From Cristatella mucedo (lineage: Eukaryota; Bryozoa; Phylactolaemata; Cristatellidae), in the NCBI GenBank assembly GCA_009760855.2, contig WPIO01000048.1, forward strand, positions 1,135,001 through 1,199,000: a DNA stretch of 64,000 nt, read 5' to 3'. The notes under the pieces are model-generated. The model was not told where the DNA came from. It ran no database searches and was given only the letters and a program-made list of their open reading frames with translations. Both the position numbers and the translations under genes were made by a program. Shown here piece by piece: positions 23,851 to 35,742 of this stretch; positions within the stretch are counted from its first letter, which is position 1, and the number at the start of each line of letters is the position of its first letter.

Positions 23851-24421
23851 AGAGTGACTCCACCTTGGGTTGTGTGCACTAATCACGTTTTAGTTTTGAA
23901 AATATTTCAGTATCTATTACGATGGAGACGAAGCTGCAGGCGATGATGGCCAGTCAATAGCCAAGCCAAGTGCAGACCACCTGAGCGTCTGTAAACCCGA
24001 AGCTTTGGAGATGAATTGGAGCCCAGGTCGTCGTTGTGATGCCAGTCGCTAATGAAAGTAACGGCAAGACGAAAAAATCTATAGCTACGAATTAAGCATC
24101 CCGGAAAACCTAGTGTATATATGCCTTTGCTAAAGCCTGCCGAGGTAGCGTAGCCGAACGCGGACACCTACCGCAGTTTATTGCGTTAAGTATCGTTTAT
24201 CGTCGTCGCCGAAGACGGCCGCAATTAAAGGAATCAGCGTGCTCTATCAGCCAGACATGACTGCTGGTATAATATTTTTGATATATAAATTATAAGGACT
24301 AGCATTCTGTCATAATATTTAATCTGCAATAAGGCATAATGTAAATCTGAATTCATATAATAGGCAGAGCCAGTTATGGTTTGGTTGTGCTGCGAAAGTT
24401 GTAATGGGTACATTACGCGCA

Positions 24422-24624
24422 GGCTGATGCTCCACACCCGTAGCCATCCCTGACTGTCGAATAGACTGCTCTACGCTAAGAACATATAATTTCATATTAA
24501 GGTGTGGGGGACATTTAATTTTTAAATTAAGGTAAGAGAGGTCGTTATTACTGCTTTTCTCTAATACCTTCGAAATAGCTGAATGTGTTGAGGCACCATC
24601 TACGACTCGCTAGCCTCGCTTAGT
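24422..24624. repeat. Direct repeat D1 (about 200 bases)
   Basis: Matches 24906-25105 from ggctgatgctccacacccgt through tgaatgtgttgaggcaccat. It differs mainly around the ataagaacatataa middle section. Confidence 0.85.
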
Positions 24625-24640
24625 GGAGTTAGTCTCTCGA

Positions 24641-24895
24641 GTAATAATAATAATAATAATAATAATACACTTGATAGAGCGCCCTTGGAGAACTCAATCT
24701 CTTTCTAGGCGCTTTAAATTTGCTGCAAAGGAAACACGATCGAATGGTGAGCGGTATCATGCTTGATAAACACCAATAATAACACGGTTAATGGTGATAC
24801 GGACAGGGTCAGCATGCAACTGTGGTCAGTTGCAGCATTCAGAGTGTCAGCACGCATAAGCACGTACAGGACGAATCTCAGGGACCCATTGAATG
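24641..24895 (-). mobile_element. L2 LINE 3' end fragment
   Basis: Starts on the plus strand with (TAA)n, then tacacttgatagagcgccc and ctctttctaggcgctt, the reverse of the L2 tail. It continues through the 3' UTR to the acccattgaatgc block that precedes the UTR in the longer copies. It lies between direct repeats D1 and D2. Confidence 0.85.
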
Positions 24896-24905
24896 CTCTC
24901 CTTAA

Positions 24906-25105
24906 GGCTGATGCTCCACACCCGTAACCATACCTGTCTGTCGAATAGACTGCTCTACGCTAAGAACATATAAGGACATAAGGATGTAAGGACATTTAAT
25001 TTGTATATTAAGGTAAGAGAGGTCGTTATTACTGCATTGCTCCAATACCTTCGGAATAGCTGAATGTGTTGAGGCACCATCTACGACGCGCTAGCCTCAC
25101 TTAGG
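24906..25105. repeat. Direct repeat D2
   Basis: Second copy of D1, 484 bases downstream. It is far too long to be a target-site duplication, so a local duplication is implied. Confidence 0.85.
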
Positions 25106-25524
25106 CTCGTCTTCGATTGCTTATTATGCGTCGGGCTAGACTACAACCGCTTCAAACACTGAGTTTGTGGCAAAGTACTTTGATAAGAAACCGTCACGTC
25201 ACGTTTGTAACGTGATCACACCCGTACTCAGAGACTCCGATGGCCGTTCGGCAGCCGACTGATGGAATCTTACGGTACGCTTTCATGAATTTAGCAAACT
25301 ATAGATTCAATAGAGAACGACGGAAAATTCTTACCAGGACAGTCGTCCCACTGCCCAAAGAGTGTAGAAATTTACGAGTGATTGGCTTAAGTATCCGCAA
25401 GTTATTTGTACGCAAACATTATTTGTGCATGCAAATAAGGTGTAATAGCGAGCGAATTATGTTTCCGCTGAAAAACAATAAACCCAACACTCTTATGCAC
25501 GTTTTCTGTGAAATCTGGTTATGC

Positions 25525-26270
25525 TTTTGGGATTATGTATTTGATTGTAAAAAAATAGCACAGGAGGTAAGGTTGTGGACTATTTTCTGAAAAATGCTTC
25601 TCCCTGCAGTACGCGCGAGAATCTCTACTAACTGGTGAGCCATGATGGCAAACTAGGTAAGGCGGTTGCTTTTACGACCTCGTTACCGAGGTCATGGGTT
25701 CGATTCCTGCGGTGGGCGATTCAATATCGCCACTGAAAGCGGTGTTAATAGCCGTAAAGGCTCTTCTGTCGCTATGCAAAGAGTGGCTGTTTAATCAGCA
25801 AGAATTTTTTTAACTAAAGCGAGAAAGTCCGTCACGTGGGTAGACGGCGCTATTGCGTCACGTGGCCAGATGGCGAACTTCAGTCAATTGGCAAGATGGC
25901 TCGGCGTTGTCTTCCGTGGCGGAACTATTATGATTCAGCGGAGCGAGTCCACAGGCTGCTAGTAATTTATAATTTTTGGGATTATGGGATTATGGGCTTT
26001 TGGGATTATGCATTTGATTGTAAAACAGCACAGGAGGTAAGACTGTATACTACTTTCTGGTAACTGGCGCTCTCTGCCGAACGCGAGAGAATCTCTACTA
26101 ATTAAAGCGAGAAAGTCCGTCACTCCGCAAGAAGCGCTATTGCGTCGCGTGGCCAGATAGTGAACTTTTGTCAAGTGGCAAGATGGTTCGGCGTTGTCTT
26201 CCGTGGCGGAACTGCTATGACTCAGCGAAGCGAGTCCACAGGCTGCTAGTAATTTATAATTTAAGTCTGC
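25525..26270. repeat. Tandem segmental duplication, about 290-base unit
   Basis: Unit 1 (25525-25975, including a SINE-B at 25635-25808) and unit 2 (25977-26265) share gggattatg.atttgattgtaaa, gcacaggaggtaag, gcgagagaatctctacta, aaagcgagaaagtccgtcac, ttccgtggcggaact and ggctgctagtaatttataat. Unit 2 lacks the SINE. Confidence 0.85.
25635..25810 (+). mobile_element. SINE family B copy with an empty site beside it
   Basis: Full-length SINE-B. It is flanked by taact on both sides (tctctactaact... and ...tttttttaactaaagcg), a likely 5-base target duplication. The paralogous empty site at about 26094-26110 reads tctactaattaaagcg. Confidence 0.88.
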
Positions 26271-26690
26271 AGAGTGAAACAAGGGCCGACTGGCGGGCAG
26301 GGTGGATCAATTGCAGGCAAAAGTGTCGAATTTGTATGTCATCCAGAATATTATGAAACTCGATTTAGATATATAGAAAATTATAATATCCTTGCAATGG
26401 CCCTAAAAATAAATTATCAACTTTGGTATTCCCCGTCATCGATATCGTTGTGACGTCGCCATTTCGCGCAAACCGTCGGGATGCATATCGATCAGTCGCA
26501 CAAGTCGAAAGCATAAATTCCGTCTCATCCAGTTTTACTAGTTTCTAATGAACACTTTTTTATAATGTAAAATTTTCTTTTTCCAAAAAGAAACGTCCCC
26601 AGCTGTAGGTTTATTGCTCCACATTCTTGATTAAAGTACTGCTGCACAAAATATCGAAGGATGGATGTGGTTAAGCCTACACTCACGGGG
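26271..26690. other. No feature seen
   Basis: AT-rich unique sequence. Confidence 0.4.
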
Positions 26691-26868
26691 TGGTGAGCCG
26701 TGATGGCACACTAGGTAAGGCGGTTGCTTTCACGAACTCGGTCCCAAGGTCGTGGGTTCGATTCCTGCGGTGGGCGATCCTTTATCGCCACTGCAAGCGG
26801 TGGTGATAGCCGTAAAGGTTCTTCTGTCGCTATACAAAAAGAGGCTGTTTAATCAGCTAGGATTTTTA
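26691..26868 (+). mobile_element. SINE family B copy
   Basis: Near-consensus: gtgagccgtgatggcacact, gtgggttcgattcctgcgg, gcaagcggtggtgatagccg and ggctgtttaatcagctagga are all intact. This suggests a fairly recent insertion. Confidence 0.9.
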
Positions 26869-26869
26869 A

Positions 26870-27400
26870 TACAAAACGTGTTTTGCGTCTGAGCTTAGAG
26901 AAAATGGAGAGTATCTACACCTTTAAGTCCAAGAAAACCAATAAAGCATGCTGCGTGCGTGCTTGATACGCATATTTTGTGTACTAGCCTCTTAAGAGCA
27001 GACAAGCGTCTCGCGGTCACGAAAATCCAACAGTTTCATGGTAATACAGCGGAAGTCTAATGCATCAGCCACAAGAGAGCCACACGGTTAAGCGCCACTA
27101 TTTCATTGCGATAAATGTAAGAGACGGAAAAATAGCTTACAAAATTATAATAAACAGTAAAAGTTTGTTTCAACCTATGAAAAATAAATCTGTTTCTAGG
27201 CGCCTAATATACGCCGGAGAGAAAAAATATATATTGACCGGTACATTAAAATAACACGACACGTTTCCGCTTGCGTTGGCACATACCGGAAAATTCGTGG
27301 ACAGAGCCAATGCTTTATTTGGGTTTCCAGCTTTGCTTTAATATAAAAATTCAAGGATGTCGTATTGAAAACTTTGCTCTGACTTCCAGAATTTTAAAGC
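26870..27400. other. No feature seen
   Basis: AT-rich unique sequence with no supported exon. Confidence 0.4.
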
Positions 27401-27404
27401 GTAG

Positions 27405-27690
27405 AAATAGAAGCGCAGACAGCTTGGTCTCTAAAAGCTTTTAGATTGATTAGATGTACGTCTCAACGATAGAGTCAGAGTAGGGGGCGGTACGAGAGAC
27501 AGCCTGGTAAGTATGTCAGATAAGCTAGCCGTAGCAATAGAATGAAGGGACCTAAAAGTGAGTGACAGCACCCTGAAGCCTCTGCATTTCGTAATAGTGG
27601 AAACCATGCAAGTCTGAGAAATGGTGCGACGTAGCATGTTCCTTACATAGATAGCAGATAGGCGGGGTATCCGCATGCTAGTATGGTAGA
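27405..27690 (-). mobile_element. L2-type LINE fragment
   Basis: The minus-strand frame contains GFRVLSLTFRSLHSIATASLSDIL, colinear with [23 protein letters not shown] of the better-preserved copies. The rest is eroded. Confidence 0.75.
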
Positions 27691-27699
27691 GCGCTAAGC

Positions 27700-29410
27700 T
27701 GCTTGGTAGCGTTAGTGGTTTCGGTTGGATGTGCAGTAGCAGAGAGCTTCAATTTACGCGACACTAGATGACAAGCTCAACTATTTCGGAGGAGACAATA
27801 AGAGATACGATATATGTACTTGGAGTTTAAAATTTCCGACGCATGCTTGCGTCAATGTAATACCCAGTCAAGTAGCAATTCTGTATTAGTATGATCAGTT
27901 TGAAAGTGTGATGGATGAAAGTGTACATTGATCGCTGACATCTTGCGGCATCGTCACGCGTCGGTGCACAAGGAAAAATGAAAACTGGGCAAAAGTCAGA
28001 GGTAGCAGAGAAGAAGCATGGCTGTAAATAAAGCGCTACAGGGCAAATAAAGCCCGCGACTGCAAATAAAATGTAGCAAGAGATCTGACAGTGTCGTTGA
28101 TCAAAATTTGTGAAAGCGAGTTTCACATTCCACGAGCGAGAGGCCGAGAAACGTTACATGCTTTTCAGCGATAGATAGAACTAAGCGTGAGTCAGGTACT
28201 TTGTCTGCAGTCCTTTCGGCGACCGTGTACCAAACTTGGGGCCGAAACTAGCAGATCTGAAACTTCGTACGAGATAAGCTATTCAATCGCCTATTGCCTG
28301 GGACTGCAGGTGCTGGATTGAAAATGATTGTAACCCGGCCAAGAGGTCTTGAAAGATTTCTAGCACAACAATTTAATCACATCTCATTTGTTTCTATTTT
28401 TCACTCCGGCCAAGCATGTGTGTCAAATCCCACGTACATTCAATCCTAATCGCTCTAGTAATCAACGCATAGTGTTACAAATGCATTGCTGAGGCTTACG
28501 ATCTTACATTCTTCACCACGAATACTGCGACCTTTAGGGTTGCTGGACATCGAAGACGCTTGATAGACACCGGTTAACCTAGCACCTCGAAGCATAGCTA
28601 AAGAGTTGTAGGCGGAGCAATAATACGCACAGTTATGCAGTGACGGTAGCAATCAAGGACGACCGTATCTTAACAACGTAGAGCAGTGTATTCCAAATCC
28701 ACAGAGGGGCGACATGTGTGCAGCACCGTTGATAGCCTGCAGCTCACTAATTCCGAGCACAAAATGTAACTGAGTTACCATGGCTTTGAACAGCTTTAAA
28801 CAGGCAAATGATCTCAAACGCCTATTAGAAAATTTGCGGCTAACCAGAATCATTTTTCAGGAAACACAAAAAATCTCAACTATTGCAATACTGCGACCCA
28901 TTTAGCATGCCAACGTTTCCACTGCCGGCCTGTTGAATTAAAATCCGTACTTGGCAGCGATATTCATTAGAACCCTTGCTTAATTTGACTCTGCTACCTA
29001 ATTGGGCTCTAGAATGAATGGCCACTGGGGATTTGCACTCTTTCTTCACAGCTAATGTTGTAGCTGTCTGTTCCCCCATCTTCGTCACCGGCTGGCATCG
29101 CTGCATCGGGCTGGGCTTCCGCGAACCTTCTAAACCCTTTACTCTCCTCGCGTCTCGTCAACACCAGTTCTCTGGGCTGGAGACAGTTGACTGGAGACAG
29201 GCTAACACCTTTATCTTCCGCCCTATCTCAGTAGATAAATGAAACAAGGTCAAAACAAAAACGTGCAAAATGTATGCAGCACATTTAGGACACTACCTCT
29301 AGGCATTGTTGCACAAGAGACTGCGCCTCTTCCCTGCCTCGGCTTCTTTTAGTCTCTTCATCGCCTCACCAATCCAGTCTACTCTGCCTTAAATTCAGTT
29401 AGTCTAAGAG
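27700..29410. other. No gene seen
   Basis: About 1.7 kb of unique sequence. Short open frames on both strands (for example 27827-28126 minus and 29018-29242 plus) carry no recognisable motif. Confidence 0.4.
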
Positions 29411-29415
29411 GTATA

Positions 29416-30090
29416 CCAGCATGTGCAATCAGGTGCTAACAGCTGGTGCAAAACTCTGCAGCTAGGCTGGTCTGTCGTGAGCGTCGCAGTTGCCAAATCG
29501 CACCACTTCTCGCCGACCTGCACTGGCTACCAGTCAAGCAACACATGGACTTCAGGGTACCATCGCTCACTTTTAGGTCCCTTCATTCTTTAGCTCCAGC
29601 CTACCTATCATATCTACTGCCCCACCAGGCTTCCTCTACCGTCGTCGTCAAAACCCGCTTTTCGGAATCTAACTGCTTACCTGTACCTCGAACAAACCTC
29701 AAATCCTTTGGAGACCGAGCCTTTTGCTCGCATGCTCCCAAAGCCTGGAACTCACACCCAACTTGCGTCACGACGTCCGCTGACTTGATCAAATTTAAAA
29801 AGGAATTAAAAACGCACCTATTAATGACAGCATTTAGTGGGTCCCCGTTATTCGTCCTTTATGTGCTCATGCGTGCTGACACTGTTGGATGCTGCCACTC
29901 ACTAACCACACTTGCATGCTGACCCTGTGCATGTCACCCCTAACCATGTTATTCTTGTTGTTTATCGAGCATGTTGCTGCCAACCATTCGATCGTGCTTC
30001 CTTTGCAGCAAATGTAAAGCGCCTAGAAGGAGATTAAGTTCTCTGAAGGCACTTTTATCAAGTTCGTTAATATGATTATTATTATAGTTA
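29416..30090 (+). mobile_element. L2 LINE 3' part, long open C-terminal frame
   Basis: Starts at cagcatgtgcaatcaggtgc. It encodes about 150 codons: QNSAARLVCRERRSCQIAPL, LADLHWLPVKQHMDFRVPSL, LKSFGDRAFCSHAPKAWNS and FKKELKTHLLMTAFSG, the full C-terminal domain of L2/CR1 proteins, with no stop until 29920. The 3' UTR ends aagcgcctagaaggagattaagttctctg and an ATT-rich tail. It is the best-preserved C-terminus in the window. Confidence 0.92.
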
Positions 30091-31350
30091 ATATTATTAG
30101 CAGTAGTAGTTTCACTCCTACTGCTGCCATTAGTGAATTCGAGTTCAGGCTTTGTATTGTTCGTAGCGGGCTGCTGGTTGGCCGTGGCTTTTACTTGCAC
30201 GTGACTAGTTTTTACTTCGACCTTCGCAATACCTCTTACTTCCGCGTAGCAGCACTTCCCGTCAAACCTCCGGCTGCCCGACTCGGATGCGGCTGAGAGC
30301 AGCCGGCTAGTGAACACGGACTCTCGCCAGCGGGTTTTCGCCACTCCGGGGCCCGTGGGTGCCTTCCTGTACCTTTTGGCTCGATTCGCGGCACTGAGTC
30401 GACGAATGATTTCTTTTTGTCGCTAGCTCGATCGAACTTGGAACGAACGGAATCGCTGAGCTAAAGACCTAGGCCAATAAGCAGCGACATCGTGGCCAGC
30501 GGCTGGCGTGGACGGAAGTGTGCTTATCCGAGCCGCTAGCACGACCTCACACGGCTGCTGGCTGTCACGCCTACCATCTTGTCTGCCGGTGGCTAGACGC
30601 TGAGGTACGCACCGACTGCTCGCGGACTTCGTCAACAAGTTCGGGGCTTCACAACGGCCAACTTACTTAAGGGGGGTGCACTCGCTGCCCCCCTCTTACC
30701 TGCAGCCCGTCCGCGAGCGTCGGCTCTGAAGTGTCGCAAAGGTGCCGCGCCGCCGAGGAAGCGGCAGCCTCGGGCTATGCACGCCAAAGAGACCTCGCGT
30801 TCGGCTGACGCTCCATAGCACGCCAATCGACGTCGTCCCGTTTTGACTCGGCCTTCACGCTGCATTTACTCACAATCTCGATGAGACTTACTTACTCCTA
30901 ATTATAGTCATTGTTTTATAATGTCGCCGAGTTTTTCGACTCTGCTTGTAATCGGCGAACGTTCGACCGACATTCGGTCGCGTGACCCAGTCGGACTGGG
31001 CTCGCTCGCCGGTCGCCAGAGTGCGTCGAGTGATGCTCCCTGTGCGGGCGACGGCCCGTTTTTTTATCAGCAGTCGCCCCTTCGTTACCCTCCGAGCGCC
31101 AACTCAGCGAGATCTGCGTGCCCGCTCGGCGCCCATGGTATGCAGCAGGCGAGGCTGACGTGAATGTGCGGAACGGTGCGAAGGTCACCAAACAAGCGCC
31201 GGGCAAAAGGAATTGCTCGGCAACATGACTCTCTGCGAGACTGCACGCAGCCCAAGGCGGCGGCGTCCCGGCTTGCAAAGTCACCCGGGCTACCACCGCA
31301 TAAGCAATAACATAAGCGTTGCGAGCCGTACTACGGCCGACTTGCATAGA
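30091..31350. other. GC-rich stretch, no confirmed gene
   Basis: CpG-rich, with overlapping open frames on both strands (30632-30865 minus, 30921-31163 plus, 30916-31347 minus) and no recognised motif. It may be a promoter island. A possible small plus-strand exon follows at 31359-31460. Confidence 0.35.
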
Positions 31351-31358
31351 GGGCTGTA

Positions 31359-31460
31359 GTGGAGACGGCAGTGCGTGTAAGCGAATACGTGCACAACCAT
31401 GCAGAGATTGAGAGACAGACAGAGAAAGAGAGGGAGAGAGAGCTACAGAAGGAGAGCCAG
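31359..31460 (+). CDS. Tentative first coding exon, unrecognised
   Basis: ATG at 31359 opens 34 codons rich in Glu, Arg and Gln, ending at gagagccag|gtgaga, a good splice donor. It lies just 3' of a CpG-rich stretch. Part of the coding potential comes from a degenerate (GA)n run, so this could be chance. Confidence 0.15.
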
Positions 31461-31923
31461 GTGAGATTGTGTTCCTTTATCTATCATTTATATGTCCAAC
31501 CCTCTCTTTCTGCATGTTTGCGAAGAGATGAACGAGCATAGATAACGGAAAATATATTAAAACAAAATTTCTGTATTTCTTACTGTGCGGTGACAAAGTT
31601 AACGCAGGCTTATCAGACCAGCCGTTCAGCGAATGCGGTACTTTCGCCGCTAGATGGCGCAATTGCAAACATTCACATCGGTGTTTGAATTAATCAACTC
31701 AACAACCAACCGAAGTTCATTGAAGTACGAGGTAAACATGATTAAGAAAAAAGGTTCATATCTCCTCTTATAGAGGCCGTCGATGGCTACTGTAAAAAAC
31801 GGATTAGTACAGTGCACGACTTTGAGTACATGAAGTACGTTAAAGATCAGGTGACACGACGTCCTCATTTCTATAGCTGCAGCAGAGCTTTGGCGTCTAT
31901 AATCTCACTAGCAGCAACAGCAG

Positions 31924-32005
31924 CAACAAAGGACGATCTGCTGCAGGATTGGAACCCACGACCGGGGTCGTGCCTGGTGAGAAAGTCGTCCGTGAGCTAA
32001 GACCC
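31924..32005 (-). mobile_element. SINE family B head fragment
   Basis: ctgcaggattggaacccacgacc...gtgagctaagaccc corresponds to the B box and head of SINE-B; body and tail are lost. Confidence 0.6.
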
Positions 32006-32695
32006 AGGTACATCGAGTCGTCGTCCGACTGGTCCTGCCGACACTTCGTGTAACCGAAATTCTGCCCGACGTAAGATTCCTGCTGCAACGGCTGTCACAA
32101 TCTTGGCGGTTTCCTTCGACGGCGCTCAACACACACTGAAGCCCGTACCATTGGGTGAATGGCAATTTCTCTGCAAAGTGCAAATATCCGACGGCAGCTC
32201 AGCAAACAAGGTTTGCTTCCAAAGCCGGAATATAACAACTGCAAGAAATAAGCACATACATGAGCAAAAAAATACTGCTCAAAATACCAAGAGCATCTTT
32301 TAAACGTGGACACTGACAAAATTTAGTGGAACAGCTTGGCTTACTCATAAAGAATTTCTGTCTCTTTCTTTCGCTCGTCATCTCTGTTGCTCTCTCCCTC
32401 TCTCTCTTTCACTTAAGGATTGCTTCTTCCTGTGACCTTGCTGAATTCTCAGCATTGCATCTCACTACCTCGAATAACCCGCGATACTTACCGAGACCTC
32501 ATTCGTCAGCGTTATTGTGAACTGCGATGACCTAAGAAAAATACTAGCAATTAACTTCAAGTCACTTTCTCGATATCCTAAAAGCACAATTTCGTGGGAA
32601 AAACCTCTGCCTCGCATGCATAGCCCGTCTTACCCCAATAGGTGTTTTACAGATAGGACTTTAAGGCACCGGATATTCACGAGGCCGTGTGAACG
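32006..32695. other. No gene seen
   Basis: Unique sequence. Short open frames only. Confidence 0.4.
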
Positions 32696-32699
32696 CCGT

Positions 32700-33115
32700 A
32701 TTGCCAGGCTGTGCGAACGCCAGCAATGCCGGAGCCAGGCGTCTTCGAGGGATCTGAATATGTTCCTGTAAAATACTCAGGCGACGAAATCAGCCCATGG
32801 TAAATGCCGAACGCTGGCAAACGAACCCAGCCGCTACCGTTAAAGTCCGCAAGCTCGAGAAACACCGAGTAAGTTAGGAAAGAAAGGTACATTTGATGCA
32901 CAGATGTAGAGATGTAAAAGGGGTTGACGGGGATGCTAATATATGCATGTATGTATCTCCGTCTGTAACTCCACAAAGTCATAAAGACCACGTGGATGTT
33001 AGGCAGGAGAGTTTTGTAAAGCCCACTCACAGCCTAAGCTGCATTCGGTACGTATTCAGTAGCCAACAAGACCCTTTCCAGGAGTCAATCTCGATCCTGT
33101 TAAATCCGGTCTGTC
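32700..33115. repeat. Composite block repeat W, copy 1
   Basis: Matches 36430-36856 over about 420 bases: gaacgccagcaatgcc, gatctgaatatgttcctgta, aagttaggaaagaaag, ggggttgacggg, caggagagttttgta and gttaaatccggtctg in the same order. It is followed directly by the A array, as is the second copy. Confidence 0.9.
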
Positions 33116-33169
33116 GCTACACGTCTCTACGGATGCCTTTAATTTGAATTTGGGTACTGTCAAATGTCG

Positions 33170-34836
33170 ACTCAACTACGTAAAACGTAGTCTGACTCTG
33201 CATGCCACCCGCTTAGCTGCAACGACTCTGCATCCAGACTCTCTTTAATAGAAACATGGCAATGTCAACAGCAGATTCTCTGCTGAGCCAGCGACCAATG
33301 AGTGGGTTATATTAATCGTCTCATATTCGGAGCCGCAGCAATATCAGAGTAAGCACCACCGGCTGCTGCTGCTGCTTGCCGCAGCTTTACGTTTTTTTTC
33401 ACACAATGGTTCGGGAGCTCCGGAAGTGCGTGACTCCTGGAGAGTAGCACCAATCTTGCTTCGTTCGGCCACCCGTGCCTCAAAGCGGAGGCCAGGCAGA
33501 TCGGGTAAGTAAGCCACCTCGGAAAAATCGAATCGCAATCGGTGGTGGTACGACAACCTTTAGCGAAGGAGCCTTTTCCCGGGGCGAAGGGAGTGACGGG
33601 CGCTACAGCTCGAGACACCTCCCGAAAATCCTGTTCTGCTACGCGAGGCGGCCTAACCGGTCCAACTGGCTCGGGCAGACGGTCCTGCACGTCAGCACCG
33701 TGCTCAGCCTACATCAGACGCAGTCTGACGAAGCTTGCCATCCGCTTATCTGCAACGACTCTGCATCCAGACTCTCAGAAATGGAAACATGACACCGTCA
33801 ACAGCAGAGTCTCTGCTATGCCAGCAACCAATGAGTAGGTTATATTAATCGTCTCATATTCGGAGCCGCAGCAATATCAGAAGTAGCAGCACCGGCTGCT
33901 GCTGCTTGCCGTCGCTGTATTTTTTTTTAATACAACGGTTCGGGAGATCCGGAAGTGCATGACTCCCGGACAGTAGCACCAATCTTGCTTCGGCCACCCC
34001 TGCCTCAAAGCTGAGGCCAGAGAGATCGGGATATGTAAGCCACCGCGGAAAAATCGAATCGCAATTGGTGGCAGTTCGACAACCTTTACCGACGGAACCT
34101 TTTTCCTGGGTGAAGGGGTAGACGGGCGCTACAGCTAGAGACACCTCCGGGAGATCAGGTTCTGCTACGCGAGGCGGCCCAACGCGTCCAACTGGCTCGG
34201 GCAGACGGTACTTCACGTAAGCGGCGAGCTCGGCCTACGTATAACGTAGTCTGGCGAAGCATAAATAATAAAATAAATAAATCCTAGCTGATTAAACAGT
34301 CCCTTTTTTTAGCGACAGAAGAGCCTTTACGGCTATCACCACAGCTTGCAGTCCGCGATAAAGAATCGCCCACTGCAGGAATTGAACCCACGACCTCGGG
34401 ACTGAGGTCGTGAGAGCAAACGCCTTACCTAGTGTTCCACCACGGCTCACCAATGCATGCCACCCGCTTAGCTGCAACGAATCTGCATCCAGACTCTCAG
34501 AAATAGAAACATGGCACTGTCAACAGCAGAATCTCTGCTGAGCCAGCAACCAAGGAGTGGGTTATATTAATCGTCTTTTTTGCGAAGCCGCAGCAATATC
34601 GGAAGTAGCAGTACCGGCTGCAGCTGCTTCCGGTTGCTATATTTTGCTTTCGCATACAATGGTTCGGGAGCTCAGGAAGTACGTGATTCGCGGACAGTAG
34701 CAGCAATGTTGCTTCGGCGACCCCCCCCTCTGCCTCGAAGGGGAGATCGGGTGGGTAAGCCACCGCAGAGAAATCGAATCGCAATCGGTGGCGGTACGAC
34801 AACCCTTAGCGATGGAACCTATTCCCGGGGCGAATA
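33170..34836. repeat. Tandem array A, first cluster (about 530-base unit)
   Basis: Units begin at the marker gcatgccacccgcttagctg at about 33199, 33732 and 34455. Shared landmarks are ctctgcatccagactctc, gagccgcagcaatatc, cggttcgggagctc, ggaaaaatcgaatcgc, acgggcgctacagctcgaga and ccaactggctcgggcagacg. The second unit is split from the third by a SINE-B. The third unit is cut short at about 34836. Confidence 0.92.
34281..34454 (-). mobile_element. SINE family B inserted in array A
   Basis: Near full-length SINE-B at the junction of two A units. gcat occurs at both edges (gaagcat before the AT-rich tail, aatgcatgcc after the head), consistent with a short target duplication. It is younger than the array. 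Confidence 0.88.
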
Positions 34837-35742
34837 CGCAGCGTCCAAGACTTTGTACTCCAAACTAAACGCTCCACTGGACGAGCAACTGGCCAGTATT
34901 CAAGAGAAATAGGAAAATTGAATTGAACCACTGTGATTCATTCACATTTTATACCGATTCCAAAAAGTCCCTTCAGCCATCATCAGTATATTATCAATAC
35001 AGCCATTATCAAGACTTAGATAATGCAAGACAACCGAGCATCGATGTACACGGAACCAAAGCAATAACATCACTAATAGAAAGTGGAAATGCCGGAAAGA
35101 AAGGGTTTGGAGGTCGGGGCTCATCGGTTCTGTTTGCCTGCCTTTCGGTGCTTCCTCAGACGGGCAGTTCTAACAGTGCTTCAAGTTCTGACCGTCCTAA
35201 GGGACACGGCTCTGAGCTGCATGAGGAGCGACTGATTGTGCAGCTTCAGGTCGAGTTGCCTATTTGTTAAGTGGCATCGCTGCCCTCTGGATCAAGCCAC
35301 ATCCGAGTACCTGCTACATTCTGCACTGAGCTGTACCAATAAAACCAGGCTCAGCCGATGCATTCAGGCAGAGTGGAAGACACATCAACTAAGTCGCGTG
35401 CAGCAAAATTTCGTCACCAACGGTGCAGTTACTTGACTGCAGAAACCCAGCCGGTAGTGAGTTATATGCAGCGGTGTTCAACAACTGGGCTGTATGCAGG
35501 CTCATTGTTTGAGGTTGGTGAGATGAGGATGTGTAAAAATATTGTCCAATCGCTGTGACTAATGGCTGCTCGAGACAGCACTCGAAATACCAAGCGAGGT
35601 GCACTCTGGCCACGTTCCCCAGCTGGGTACGCCTCGGTTCTTTGTGATTGCTCAATCCATGGAACCTAGCTAGAGAAACCACGTCTAGGAAAGCATTAGA
35701 ACGAAAGAGTAACAATATGCCTGCACGATTAATGAGGAAGCA
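34837..35742. other. Unassigned sequence inside the composite block
   Basis: Lies between the truncated third A unit and repeat U copy 1. No second copy was seen in the window and no exon or motif recognised. Short plus-strand open frames (34923-35270, 35236-35436) are of unknown meaning. Confidence 0.4.
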
